This document shows, in pieces, positions 22,301 through 34,300 of a DNA stretch of 64,000 bases. Within the stretch, counting starts at the first letter, position 1; each line of letters opens with the position of its first letter. The notes under the pieces were generated by a model, which was given only the letters and a program-made list of their open reading frames with translations, had not been told where the DNA came from and made no database searches. Position numbers and translations under genes: made by a program. The DNA comes from Ancylostoma caninum. Its lineage: Eukaryota; Nematoda; Chromadorea; Rhabditida; Ancylostomatidae. The stretch covers positions 620,001-684,000 of the forward strand of contig JBAJFG010000457.1 in NCBI GenBank assembly GCA_037903475.1, written 5' to 3'.

Positions 22301-23088
22301 TGTTCTTTTCATGGATCTGCAGTGCGCCAACTCGCTCGCGGGCAAGGGAAACCAGTGAGCTCTGGAAGTTTAAAATAATCTTTAACATCGAATCCGGTAA
22401 GCTCTGTGAGATGCGCCCCAAAGCTTATTCATACTACTTTTTCTTCGATTCTCCAGAATTCCAGGACATGGGGAAGATTTTCTGTGACGTCATAGAAGGC
22501 AGTCCACTTCTAAAATAATTTTAGGACCCTTTCTTAGATGTAGAAAATATTCTGAGATAGATGCGTGATTCTTTCTCTCCCCAGTGGTTTGAGAGGAACT
22601 ACATATCCTCACAAGAGCACGCAAATGAAACTAGCAAGAGTAAAAAGTAACCGAGTAAACAGAAAAGCAAGTCGACGATTCGGGAGAAATCTACCGCAGT
22701 TCCCCGAGTAGGCGAAAAAAATAAGCAGGTAGTAGTGTTGGAGCGGATTCGCGCGGCACTCGGCAGTCGTCCGCCCCACCCAAAAACCCCGGCGGTTCGG
22801 CTGCTAAGAGCACTGGAATTTGCCGCGTTCCTCGTTGTTGTGTGTACAAAACTAACAAACATTGAATCATGCAAGAAGCACTAAGCACGAGCACAAATCG
22901 CGCGACTTCGCGGCCCGCGTGGGCTGCGGGCCACCCACGCGGGCCCATACTCACCGTAGGTAGTACCAGAGTGCCCAGAGACATGCGAGGCCGACGACGT
23001 GCAGAATGAACGTGGGCAGGATGAAGTAGTTGACGGGTGGCCGCGATGGAGGAACCGCCACGCCGCCATGCTGCGACGCCGAGAACAC
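16377..23088 (-). CDS. phospholipid phosphatase-related (PLPPR/LPPR-like) membrane protein
   Basis: Eight exons join in phase: 22955-23088, 22093-22240, 19399-19516, 19081-19189, 18881-19028, 16740-16916, 16544-16686 and 16377-16476. The protein is a six-helix PAP2-fold lipid phosphatase relative of about 358 aa plus an unfound N-terminus. Helix 1 is YFILPTFILHVVGLACLWAL. The next exon has FYCRDVHLYKP, and the following one the IGEVMFWL stretch typical of PLPPR. The C1 motif is intact (KLMTGYQRP). C2 reads FPSLHAAFS where active enzymes have PSGH. C3 reads SRINGYKNHWRD, so the presumed nucleophile histidine is asparagine. I infer a pseudophosphatase at the plasma membrane; residual binding of lipid is possible. 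The last exon is read through a GTGAGT (16398-16403) to TAA; splicing there to an unseen exon is the alternative. Confidence 0.82.
17122..17245. repeat. direct tandem duplication in a PLPPR-like gene intron
   Basis: A unit of roughly 60-70 bp beginning TCTGGTGATTCCACACCG and including GTTGGTTTTTTTGTCTAAT occurs twice in direct succession, with a small deletion in the second copy. It looks like a recent slippage or unequal exchange product. Confidence 0.7.
17618..17640. repeat. 23-base uninterrupted G run
   Basis: Twenty-three consecutive G on the plus strand (C on the coding strand), inside intron 16917-18880 of the PLPPR-like gene. It is the longest of many G or C runs in the window. Confidence 0.9.
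18641..18742. repeat. palindromic repeat, CATCGGAGTCC family, copy 2
   Basis: Near-perfect hairpin: CAGTACGTCGGAGTCCGATC and GGTCGGATAAC are answered by GTTATCCGACC and GATCGGACTT-like sequence ending GACGTACTATAAATATAG. Related to 15337-15474. It lies in an intron of the PLPPR-like gene. Confidence 0.65.
19517..22092 (-). other. large intron of the PLPPR-like gene
   Basis: This 2.6 kb intron separates the PLPPR exon with FYCRDVHLYKP from the next one. It contains an ATTT microsatellite near 19530-19550 and a 194-codon minus-strand frame at 21411-21995 rich in His, which looks accidental. I see no nested gene that can be supported. Confidence 0.5.
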
Positions 23089-23332
23089 CTACAAGCATGC
23101 GGATCTCTTAGATCTCGTGGATTCCTTCCGAACTCTTTAGCGTTTCTGAGAATACTAAACAAAAGAACTTGTACGTCGAGCAACTGCTGCGCTCCCTGGA
23201 TTTTCAGGGGCTTTGCTTCTTTTCGCGGGAAGAAAGCGACGTTTTTCACACAACTAACAGCCTGGATTCGTGAATCTCAACAAATCAGGGTCCAGCACGG
23301 ACTCTTTAAGGATATTTTATAAAGATGGTAAG

Positions 23333-23472
23333 AGAGAGAGAGATACAATGCTCTTCGTGTCCCTCGAACGAACAGAATCCATTGGGCGACTCTGACACGC
23401 GAGAGGGACAAATGGAAGGATTGCTGGCGCCCGCTCCGTATATCCGAAGATTGACGGGAGTCAAGGGTGGTA
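23333..23472 (+). mobile_element. RTE-type retrotransposon, 3'-end fragment
   Basis: About 130 bp closely match the 3' end of the RTE relic at 54268-56815 (compare 56671-56796): GTGTCCCTCGAACG, GCGAGAGGGACAAATGGAAGG and CGAAGATTGACGGGAGTCAAG. Translated in the element frame it gives the terminal [15 protein letters not shown] region. It is dead and 5'-truncated, as is common for non-LTR elements. It begins next to a short GAGAGA run. Confidence 0.8.
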
Positions 23473-23536
23473 AGAAAGTCTTGAGATGTTTCAGACTTTT
23501 TTCTGTTTTATTTTATTACTCACCATACAATGGAAT

Positions 23537-24030
23537 TTACTCAACAATATAATCACCATAGTTAGTCATTGCAGTGTCCCACCTAATGGGCAGATCAGCG
23601 GTTCCCTTCTCCCTTGGCTGAAGAAGCTGGGAGCCAAAGAAATCGCTGACCGCCCTTTCAACATCGTCAACTTTGGCGAATTCTTTCATAGATAGGAATG
23701 CCCTTTAGGAGCGAAATAAGTGGTAGTTAGAAGGAGCAATGTCCGAAGAATAAGGTCAGGGAGGAATCTTGTCTCAGTCCAGCTCCTCTAATTTTTCACG
23801 GGTCTCTTTAGCTAAATGGGGCCTAGCGTTTTAGGAGCGAAATAAAAAGATAGGAAAACACTTGTTTGGGTGGGGGTGCGATACGGCGGGTCTTCTACTT
23901 GAGGGAGACGATCCTTGGCACGATGCTTGTTAGAATGGTAGAGCACCCAACTCTCACTTAGAGTAATCAGGTTTTCCAGAAACTTCCGCTGCGGGAAAAG
24001 AAGGAAAAACTGATCGTGCTGTGCGTCAGA
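23537..24030 (-). mobile_element. mariner-family transposase relic
   Basis: On the minus strand the N-terminal piece (about 23815-24030) reads WVLYHSNKHRA followed by EDPPYRTPTQT, the region around the first catalytic Asp of mariner transposases; the Asp itself is replaced (SESWVLY). The C-terminal piece (23537-23810) reads SSDIAPSNYHLFRS then DDVERAVSDFFGS and DLPIRW, ending YGDYIVE*. The segment between them, with the second catalytic Asp, is deleted, and frameshifts and stops are present. It is inactive. Terminal repeats were not found. Confidence 0.75.
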
Positions 24031-24401
24031 AGTAAGCAAAACACCTCAAAGACTAGGAAAAAAGCAGGAGCTAAACAATAAATACCAACCACAACACTCA
24101 CACCAATAATTACTGCTTAATGGTCTTATTGTTTTCTTATTTACGTCCACTGCAAAGCCATCGCATTTAATGCAGACTTCGTCACTCAGCAAGATCTTAT
24201 TGAGGCAAATTACACTCATTGTCAGCATGTTGGTTGCGGACCTCTCATCCTTAGGTAGGTGGTCAACCCCTAGCTATTGCTACTGCTGATTCGTGAGATA
24301 CATTTTCTGATTTTTTACTTTGTCAAGACTGGCCTCACATGAAATGCTCAGGAAGAAAAATAAAGGTAGCACCGACGGAAATTTTCTTGTGTGAGATTTT
24401 T

Positions 24402-24680
24402 AACCGAGCGCGAGGAGCTCAGTGGTAAAGAGGTGCGTTATAGCTCGCATAGTCAATGCTTCGATCGCGCCCCTGGCCAGCCAAGCCATCCATCCGTCCG
24501 GGGTTGGTAAATTGGTACCAGGGGAGCCTGGGAGGAGGAAGCACTGATTTGGAACATCGGATGTCCCCGTAAGCCATAAATACGCATGGTGCAAATACGC
24601 GTTGAATACCTCTATGATGCTCAGATGAAGTCGAATGAGTGGCGCACCCCATGAACCGGGATTGGTTAACGCTGACCACT
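24402..24680 (+). mobile_element. tRNA-derived SINE-like element
   Basis: The 5' part resembles an RNA polymerase III promoter: an A-box-like stretch (CTCAGTGGTAAAGAGGTGC, near 24418-24436) followed about 35 bases later by a B-box-like stretch (GCTTCGATCGC, near 24459). The downstream body (TGGTACCAGGGGAGCCTGGG...) is not tRNA-like. The cloverleaf is not intact, so it is not a functional tRNA gene. The 3' limit is approximate. Confidence 0.55.
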
Positions 24681-25012
24681 TTATCCTTCATATAATCACC
24701 AATTTTAATAATATGTTCCAGAAGTCACGATAGTTGAGTAGGTTGATAGATTGAGCCTTTTGTCTGCCTTTCTCTCCCGCCTCTCCAAACACAACACCCA
24801 TTCCTAACTCTCCAATTCTCCTTCATTTTCTGATATCTCAATAACTACCTTTCCTGGTGAAATGGGCCTTTCTGCCAACACAGCGGAAGTAGGAATTATT
24901 GAAATAAGACATGCATACATATCACATCTTATCAAAACAATCGCACCGTCACATAATTGTCATGCCACCGCTCATCTCTTCTTTCACAATACAGGGCTGT
25001 CTTTTTGGAACT

Positions 25013-25430
25013 TCCCTGGGGTCTGATGCATCATTCTGATTATCCATGGTAAACATGGCAACATGTCCATATTTACCCTTTACATGGCACCTATCAATAA
25101 ATTTACTCATGTATGCCGTCTACGCCCACCTGCTACCTATGGGTAATCACATATCTATGTGTCTGGATGTCCTGTCACCTATTCCATAACTCCATAACCG
25201 TACCCATTCACGTGAAAGTTCCCAAAAAGTTTCTACACTCAAGTGAACCACGACACGGATGTGGCATTCACAAGATGGGTAACCTCATACCAATAGGTTT
25301 GATTTGTGGATATAGAATAGCTGAGTATAGTCATCGTCGCATATGGGTAAAAATGTTGGCGGTTGTCAGGTAAAGGGATACGTTAATACTTTACCCTAGG
25401 TTATCTCAATGATGCATCCGGGCTCTGGAC
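25013..25430. mobile_element. MITE, ATGCATC-type terminal inverted repeats, long copy
   Basis: The left end near 25018 (GGGTCTGATGCATCATTCTG) is answered at 25399-25428 by sequence that reads on the other strand as CAGAGCCCGGATGCATCATT. The interior is rich in ATGGGTAA and TACCCAT motifs, as in the short copy at 6703-6906. No transposase is encoded. The 86-codon frame inside is accidental. Confidence 0.6.
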
Positions 25431-28400
25431 GACTACTGATGACGGTCACCAGGTCACCAAGGAAGTCTCACTGTTCCTCTATTTAAGCCTCGAGATTAAC
25501 AGCGGGTAATTTCTTATCCTATCTACATTTTGTAAAAGTCTAGTAAACTTCGCAAACATTCCGGATAACTTCCAATTCTCGGATAATTGCCAAAACCATT
25601 CATTCAGTTTTTTTTTTTGCAAAACTGCTGTTTTTGCTGTGGTAGCTTACAGAATTCGGATTTATGTAGCATAAAAAATTTATAGCATCACCAACAAACA
25701 CATAAGGAACCTCAGCGCTCCTGAAGCGCTTGCATGTGACATATCGTCTGCATTTAGTCCTCTGAGTACCCACAGATTTCTTTGGTATTAGCGTCACCAC
25801 TCCCGATCGATCCTGTGGTGTGGAGCATGCGAACGGGTCTGAACCACTGGAGTCTAATATGAGTGTACTTGCTGAATCAGCGCTCCAATCCGTGCAACCG
25901 GAAGCGATTGCACTGCATTTCGTCAGGAGGATGTCATCAAAGGCATTGCTGTTGGCAAGAAATCGCTCCAGAGCTTATCCCTCAATCTATGCACTTCCAG
26001 AGAAGCTTAGCGACTTGCAATGCGGTAAGTTTGGGCAAGGCTACACAAAAAAACGGCACTCAAATGGGGGGAAACGAATCATTCAAGGATTTTAAGCAAA
26101 GTGCAAAGTCAGGGGTGCAGCAGTGTCGCTGCTCCACTTTTCGAGATCCGATCGAGAATGCTGCCGCGGAGGTGACACTTGCCCTCATCCAAGACAACTT
26201 TTGAGTCAACAATTCAGCCAAAGTTGCTCAGCGAGAGAATAGAAATAAAGGGAGGGGAAAGAGTGGGTGTGGAAGGAGAACGAGCTGAAGAAAAATGTGA
26301 GCAAGAGGAGATTTTTCCCAGACAATCTTGTAGAAGTACCTCCGAAGTTGGTCGACGCTGAAGAACAGTAACAGAAAGATCTCTGGTAGAAATTACTTGC
26401 TGGATTTCTGCTGATGTTCATGTGCAGCGATTAGTGCTAGCAATTCTTCTGCAAGTTTTCCTGAGTTGAAAGAGAAAAATGATTTGAAAATTGACGAACC
26501 AAACCGGAGCATCCATCGCCTTCAAGACTGAAAAGCCATGCCGGAAAATTTTGTGATCTACTCACACGAAAAACTGAGCAGGATGGAGCTGTTCTCAGAC
26601 AAACTTGCAGAAGGTAAAGTAGTATTGTAGAAGATAAGTTCAAGACTGAATGTGGTGAAGCAGTAGCAAATTGTTGAAGGCAAAAGATAGGAGAACTGGG
26701 TTGAGAAGATGACATGAAGAGGATCACACATCTAGAATAATGAGAGTGAGATCGGGAAATAGTAGCCACTACGACCTTAGCAAAAACTGGATTGACACAC
26801 ACTTTGAACCAATATTTGCCAATCATACATGAGGATTTCAATAACTCTCATGTTATCCAGAAATTACTTCAAAGATGCACCAACCTCCGAGTGTGCCCGC
26901 GAAGGCGGAATAGACATCTTGCTCGCCAGGCTGTCGATCAGGCAGTGATTAGGTCGGCAATGTCAAACAAAAGCGGAAATATCTGAATGGCAGTCGATGG
27001 TGGGTGATCGCAGGGATGGGGGACGACGGGGTGGAGGGGAGGGTCCCTGGTACGGTGTGCGCAAGGCGCTCGCGAGGGAGGGGCCCGCTGAGCAAACAGC
27101 TGACCGGTCCGTTCGAGCTGAGCGATCGTCGAGCTGGAGCAGCGCAAGAGACGCTGCGATGTCTGTAGCGAATCTCCTGAAACATCTCCGGCACGTGGGA
27201 ACCGAAGCTGCATCAACTTGGGCTGTGGATCCTACCTGGGAAGCCGTAACTATGACGATTTTTAGCCGTGACCATTGACGAAACTGCAACTACTGTGTCC
27301 AAGGGCGAGTACATGTGAGTACTGAGCGTTCCTCTGATACCTAGCAACTAACCGGATGTGAATCCGTCCCTATGTTGCCAAAATCCTGTCGAGCGTTCCG
27401 AGCTTATTTGGCGCGAGATAGGGTTTGAACAACCGCTTCCGGGCCCACGACCAGACCAGTGTTTGCCCAGCAAAACGAGCAAGATGTAGTTGGAACTCCC
27501 GCCAGCTGAGCCGAAAATTCACATTCAAGAGGAGCGAAGGGGGGGGGGGGATCTTATAACAGTATCTAAACTAGGTTTCATAGGTCTTGTTTGCTAGGGA
27601 TGTCGAAAATTATCAGCTTCTGGAATTATAGCACTAAGATCACGCTAAAATGTAGCAAAGGCAACATTAGGTCCAGTGGCCGTGATGACGGACATACTTG
27701 AGCACACCAGATAGCAGTTCAGAAAATCTCGAGCAATTTGCAGAGAATTTCTTGCCCAAAACAACTTGCACAAAAACTTTCGAGCAGTAGAAGCCTGTAA
27801 ACTAGTTCGACGTCATCACAAACACTAGGAAAACAGTTGCGCACAGGCTTTTCACTTTGCGATTGTTTTACTAAGGGGTGGCGGAAGCATTTCATTCAGT
27901 TCTCTTTTCAAAAAGAAAAAAAAAACTAGCTTTGTTGTGATTGCTATTGCTCGCACAGTCTCGCACTTTTCTTATCTCTCACATACACACACAGTACACG
28001 ACGAAGACTGTAGAGCAATCATCATCCGGGCCCATAGTAATTTACCCTACGACGTGACGTCGAGATGCAATTACGTCCGCAGGTGCTCCCGGCATGTAGG
28101 CATCTCTGCTCCCAACATGGCGGCATCTACGGCGACATCTCAATGGAAAATGAGGTAAGCATAAATGCCGGCACGTCGGGAGCAGAGATGCCGACACAGT
28201 GTGCATTAATATCAAATTAATGCGCTTTAGGGTTGGTTGGTTCTCTGCACAGCTTGAGGAGCTCCCGCTGACGAAGACTATACGCTGTGCTCCATCTATG
28301 GAAGCTATGCAGCACGAATGCAACCCGAAATGTGCAGTACGTCGAGTTGGAAGCCTGGGTCCATCTCTGCCCTTTTGCTGCCTCATCTACGTACTGCTGC

Positions 28401-31368
28401 ACCTTTGCTCCTAACAGAAATTGATGATCAACGAGGAAGAATGGGAGAAATCAAGGTGGGGGGGGGGAGAAGCAAATAATAAGAGGCGCCCATAGAGTTC
28501 GCATTCGACGTATTACGCCGTTTGAGGTGCATTCGCGTGGAAGATTGTCAGAGGCAACTACGTACAGAATGCAAAGGCTCCATGTAGTTGGTCAGATGAT
28601 TTGGGATGGGCTGTGGTCATGTGAGAAACCAAGCGATACCCAACAAGCACAGGTACAATAAACCAGGTCCACTTAGGTAAATGGTAGGCGTGTCTTGATG
28701 GAGAGGCCATCCATGGCATGTCCGAGGGCTGAGGTTGAGAGGACAAGCGTAGGTCTTACCAAGTTACATGATTCAAGTTCCGTTAGTTAATCTTTTAGAA
28801 TGCCTTCGTTATAGCGATTATGTACTGGAGACCACTTTTCTCCGGTAAAAGGATGGTAATTCTATGAAAATGGGGTTTGGTGAGAGATGCTGACGTCCGT
28901 CATGCTCTCGACCATGACCGAGCTCCTGCGTCGGCACCATCTTGCCTCCACATGTTCTCCATATTCTCTCTTCATTTTCTGACATGCTTCCGAGGGCTTA
29001 GGTCGTGCTAGGAACAACTGAGCTGCTGGCTGCCGTGATGAGGTCATTGCTGCCAACAACCTGTCGTCGGACGTGAAGGCACATGGTTAAGAATAGAATG
29101 ATGCCGACATCCTTCTGAAAATATGCCGCCAGCGACTTCATGTCACGGCAGCAGCAGATGGCTGCCGACTCTGAAAACATGGCCCAGCTTTATAAATAAT
29201 TCTGATGTAAACACGACACAATATCTTCAAGGATGTCTTCTTCCCGAACCCCATGTGAAAGGCACCGTCCCATCTCACAATCGAAATTTTGTTTCCGACA
29301 TTTCCACTTGAAAAGATTCTAGAAGCTGCTAAATAAAACAGTTGATACGGTGCAACAATGGCCCAAAGCCCTTTTCAGGATTCCCATTTTGTGGAAAATT
29401 GGGGCGGGGCCACAATGGGAGTAGGGATTCCAACACCACTGACTCCCTTCTGGTACACGTGAAGCACGCCTCCTATCTTGGGAGCGCCCATTGAGGGCAT
29501 TCACGGATCTCCTCAGAATGTTTTCCCTTGTAGGAAGTGCACCAGTTGAGATGGTAAGAGGTGCGAGAGTATCAAAAACAGAGTGCGGAGACCTCGTCCT
29601 TCCGCCATTGCTCTGCCCAAATTCTCCCCAAAAGAAACGTCCAAAATAGGTGTTCCCGGCATCCTTTTTAGGACATCATGTATACCGTTGTGATTAGCAC
29701 CTTCTGGACAATTTTTTTTTCGTACGAAAATGTTCAAAATGATTCTGAACTGGGATGGTGCCTTTATCGCCATGTTGTCAGCTTTCGTTCTTAACTGTAG
29801 CAGGATGCCTTCGCATCCTCCCAGTTTTACACAATCTACCCACCTGCTCATAGCTCACCCGCAAAGAGATAAAATAGTAGATTAGAACAAGAGAGATTAT
29901 GGAGGGAATGGAAGCATCTAGAATTGAGAGGAGGTGGCAGGAGAGGTAGGCACTAGGCAACCGTCGTTAGTTTTGCAACAGGCAACACCAACTAAAAATA
30001 AATAGTGACTTGACTTGAAGCCAGAAGCACATTCTAAGCCTTATAGAAGCGCTGACATTAGTGGTGTCGGCGAATTTCGAAAAAATGGCCAGTAATCCCA
30101 TCTGCAGGTTCCCAATAAAATTTGGCTTGCATCAATGAACCGAGCTCGAGATGGTGCAACAACTATGTACATACAGCTCATTTGTCACTGGGCACCGGTC
30201 ATCTATCTCAGCATTCCTCTCCGGCTGGTCAAAAATACCCTTAAAATGGGAGCTCACAAGGTTTCGAAGTATACTAGTCTCGACAACCCACTGGGGTTCT
30301 CTCTATCAATGAAATTATGATATTTCTATAGTGATACTGAAGTTTCCCTTTTGTGCCACACAGGTTTTTATAAGGACACGTTTATTTTCGGCCTAACGTT
30401 TCGTCTTAACGTCGTCTTCAGAGGCCTGAAAGTGGTTCGTGTTCAAGTCCTCCTCACACCTGTTTATTCAACTCATCCACGCCAGACAACATTAAGTATC
30501 CAGTCAACGGACGAACTCACCACGTGTCCCACCAACAACGTTTGCTATATAATATTTCTAATGTGAGTCTGAAATGACTTCTCTTTTAGAGACATCGCAG
30601 GAAGTAACCAATAAAAAGCCCAGAATACAGTTCAAGATGCAGCGTAGCGCGTGATTGCGGATTACGATGAGCAGAAAATAACAAGATTCTGAAGCGCAGT
30701 AACAGGGACTAACAAGGAGTTTTTAACATACAAATAGTGTTTTTGGACACTTCCTAAGAGCAGCACTTACATCCAGACATTGAAATACTTGGTTTAGAAA
30801 AAAAAACCCAAATCTACTTGGATGGCTCAATCGTACGAACGGAAGTGCATCGAAAGAGCAAATAACCAATGATCAAAGGCGACTCAGATATTTTTCAATG
30901 GGTTCCACACTGCTACAAAAAGACCAGAGTGAACATCCCGAGCAGCTTGTCTTGCCAAACACAAAAAAAAAAACGGTGTGGGTGTCCGCAATTCTTACCG
31001 CTATTCTCTCCGCAACACTGGTAGAACATTACTTGTAGACATTCACCTAACGCTTAACTTTGTTCGATGTTTCTCGGATCTATACAAGACCACGCACCTC
31101 CTCGTGTTTTCTCACATTCTCTGCACGAGTTTATGAATGAACAAAAATTAAAAATGGAACCATCTACGTAGGCATAACTGTCTGGTACAAGCACTCGAAA
31201 AAAAAAACATGCGAAAAAATTTCAATGGACATCTTGAGACGCGCGAGATAACGGATGACAAACTCGTGTAGATCAAAGCTTATGAGTATAACGAGGTCTG
31301 CAAAATTCAAAAAACAGTAACAAAACGCAGAACAAAAAATTGCATAACATTGGGACTAAAGACTGCAA
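25431..31368. other. long intergenic region, no gene supported
   Basis: Nearly 6 kb between the MITE and the CCT gene. It contains a GC-rich patch at about 26960-27290 with overlapping frames on both strands, a 12-base G run (27539-27550), a hairpin (28085-28194) and a 10-base G run (28458-28467). Upstream exons of the PLPPR-like gene could lie at the left, but none could be recognised. Confidence 0.4.
28085..28194. repeat. inverted repeat (hairpin)
   Basis: GTAGGCATCTCTGCTCCCAA on the left pairs with TCGGGAGCAGAGATGCCGAC on the right, across a loop of about 50 bases. It may be a short palindromic MITE; only one copy was noticed in the window. Confidence 0.6.
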
Positions 31369-34300
31369 TCAGCACGGTCGGTTGTCGGCAGGACGCGCCC
31401 GTGGAGCACATTTAATAATGTCGTCTACGCGCAGAATCTGTTCTGTTGCCTCCGCAGCGCTCGAAACCATGCACATCTTCACATTGAGTGATTCTACAAC
31501 ACCCAAAGCGACAACATCTGCAACTTCTCCATGCTCAATATCTGAAATAAAACGCACTTCTGAAAATATGCTGTAGTTGCGCAGTTTCCACAAAAGTAAG
31601 ATCTACCTATTCCCATATTGTGATTGCCGTTTGCATGTTCAGCCCTGAGTCTTGTGACGAGATCAGCACTGTCAAGACCAGCATTGTCACAAATTATGGT
31701 CGGCAATTGGGCGAGAGCGCGACCAAATGATTCCACCGCCAGAGCTTCCTTTCCAGCAACCTATTTAGAAGAAGAGCGTAGTAATGATAGATGCGATGAT
31801 GACACATGATCTTCACATAAGATACACAGAAATGTACCTTTTGACTTTCCACAATGACAGCGGTACTCATCAGGATCTCGGATGCACCAGCTCCAGCAAC
31901 AGTCTTTGCTTCTTTCACATGTGTAACCAGAACGCAAAGCGCATCATGCAGCGATCGCTCGGCTTCCTCCAAGATCTGTTGGGTAGCACCACGAAGAACA
32001 ATGGAGCAAGCCTCACCTGTGAGAATAATTCAAGTAAATATCTATACAACGACCGGTAACTATGTATTAGGTCGTCAAGTATGAAATGTCCTATTTTATG
32101 AGCGGTCAGTTTGACAGTCTTTACCTTCGAAGATTTCCTAGATCTGTCCTCATCTTTATTTTCATCACGAAGGTACATCCTCTTGCTTTCAAAATCACTT
32201 CCTGGATTTTTGATCAGTTTTCGAATTTTTGTTTGAAAGCGTTTTTTGTAGAACTACTCAAAGACGAAAAATCGTGTCGTTTTGGAACATAGGTTCCATT
32301 TTCCAGCCATTAGAGCTGAGAAAGCTGGGAACATCAGAGTAGTGTTAGGAAACATTTGGCTAGTGAATGCACTGAACAGCGTCTGCTTGGGAAGTTCCGC
32401 TCAGGTGAAATGAAGCTCCAAAGCGAGCCTTATGATGAACCTGGATATCGATGAGCTGGAAGCCGTAGCCGAAACGGATAGTAGTCAAACTAGGTCAGCG
32501 TAAGCAGCGAGTTGTGACCTCTACAATTCATTAATATTTAGGTACTCAAGGGAATATAACCACTAAAAGTGGTTCGGTAGACGAATTTTTCTCAGTTTGA
32601 CCCTCAAGAATGAGTGCCAATTTTTGACCTTTTTCTCACAAATCCACGCTGCTTAAACCAGAGGAGCAGAGTGAGGACCCACCTGCCACTCACTGTACTG
32701 CGCAAACCTTGCTCTATTTCAGCACAACTCCTTTTAGGGATTAGCTCACTTCTTGCTGCAGAAAATGTTCAATTTTCAACAAGGTGTTGGAAACGCTCTT
32801 CGCCACTTGATTGCTACTAACTCTCCACGTTTCCAAGCTGTTGGCGCAATCAAGCTGCAGTTAAGATGGCAAGGCTGTGGGGATAGTATAGTAGCATATT
32901 CGGATATCTTATACTGGATCTTGCTTTAGAAACAAAACTAGAAATCTTCTCATCCAAAATCGGACATTTCGTACTTGCGACCTAATAATTAAATAAAGTC
33001 CAATAACTAAAGAAGAAATTTCGTGCAGCAAAAAAACTTCAGAAAGTTGAAAGTGATTCATGACTATCTGCATGCCTTTCGAGGGAAAATCAATGCTCGC
33101 TTGGAAACAACGGAATAGAAAAAGCGCAGACCGAAAAAGAAAGAGTGAAAAAAAAAACTAAAAGAAACAAACCAAGAGGAACTCCACTGAAGCGTAACAG
33201 ACGATCTTCTCCAATCATCACTTCTTCGATGAGATCACATGAGCCGAATTTAACATTTTCGGGAGTATCGAAGGTAGATACGATTTCTCCCCCTGAATGA
33301 GATGCGTAGAACCAGTTTCAGACTAGTAGAAGGAAATTTAAGTACCTAGGACAAGCGCCAGTCTCTCAATGCCCTCAAAATCAGCGTGTTCGATAGCCAT
33401 GACTCCAGCATCCGCGAATAATTGCTCGGGATAATTGTATATAAGCTGCCTGTTGATGAACACATTAGCCTTATGAGCAAGGATTTTGTCGACCTAAAAC
33501 GGTAAACGAGTGACGAAACGATTTACGAAGTCTGTTCAAGTTGCAAGTCCAAAACCTACTTTTTCTTTCATTTTCAGCTTCTCTGCTGCCTCCAATTCCG
33601 CGACTTTTGCCACAGAATCAACACGAACGCGTGATCCAAATACTTTCACCTACACAAAAGTCAAAGGTAACATTACATAGTGGAGTAAACTGCTACATTA
33701 AAATAGTGATGTAGCACAGTCCAAACAGACCTTATCAGTATCCATCGGTGTGTTTGCAATGAGAATTTTTGCTTTCTCCACTCTTCTTGGTTGGTACATG
33801 CCCGGCAATTTCTCCAGAAGAAACCCTGTCAGTTATAATGTTACGAACAATGAAACTTTGTTAGAACGTAAAGCATAATAAGACCTACCATCATCGAGAT
33901 AAGACTCGTTCATGGAACCTCCGAGCTTCTTGATTATTTGAATAGCATCCAAATTTCCAGAACCCTAAACTGTTCAGTAGGCATCACAATCGAATTCAGG
34001 AGAGCAACGAATATTATTGCCAAAGAAATGCAAAGGTAAAACACTAGTATCATTAGCATTTAAAAAAATGGCAAATGAGCTCAGAGTCGAAACCCAGCGA
34101 CCCGAAGAGGAGATGCAGGTTAGAATTTTTCGGAAAAGTAAGTAGTTCAGCAAGTACGCTGCCACCATCTATGTGTACCCCGGAATCCGAGAATTTCGAG
34201 ATACGTATCAAATACGAGAACCAGTGAGATACACGCTCGTACATATTAACCGTCAATAACTCTGATTCACCCCTCCCCTAAACGCACTCTGATGCTGCAT

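Noticed and set aside
24418..24480. tRNA gene
   Set aside because: A- and B-box-like words are present but no cloverleaf stems can be formed; treated as a SINE head.
26938..27289. Overlapping GC-rich frames on both strands
   Set aside because: All frames are open because of base composition; none has motifs or splice support. A promoter-like GC patch is possible but unproven.
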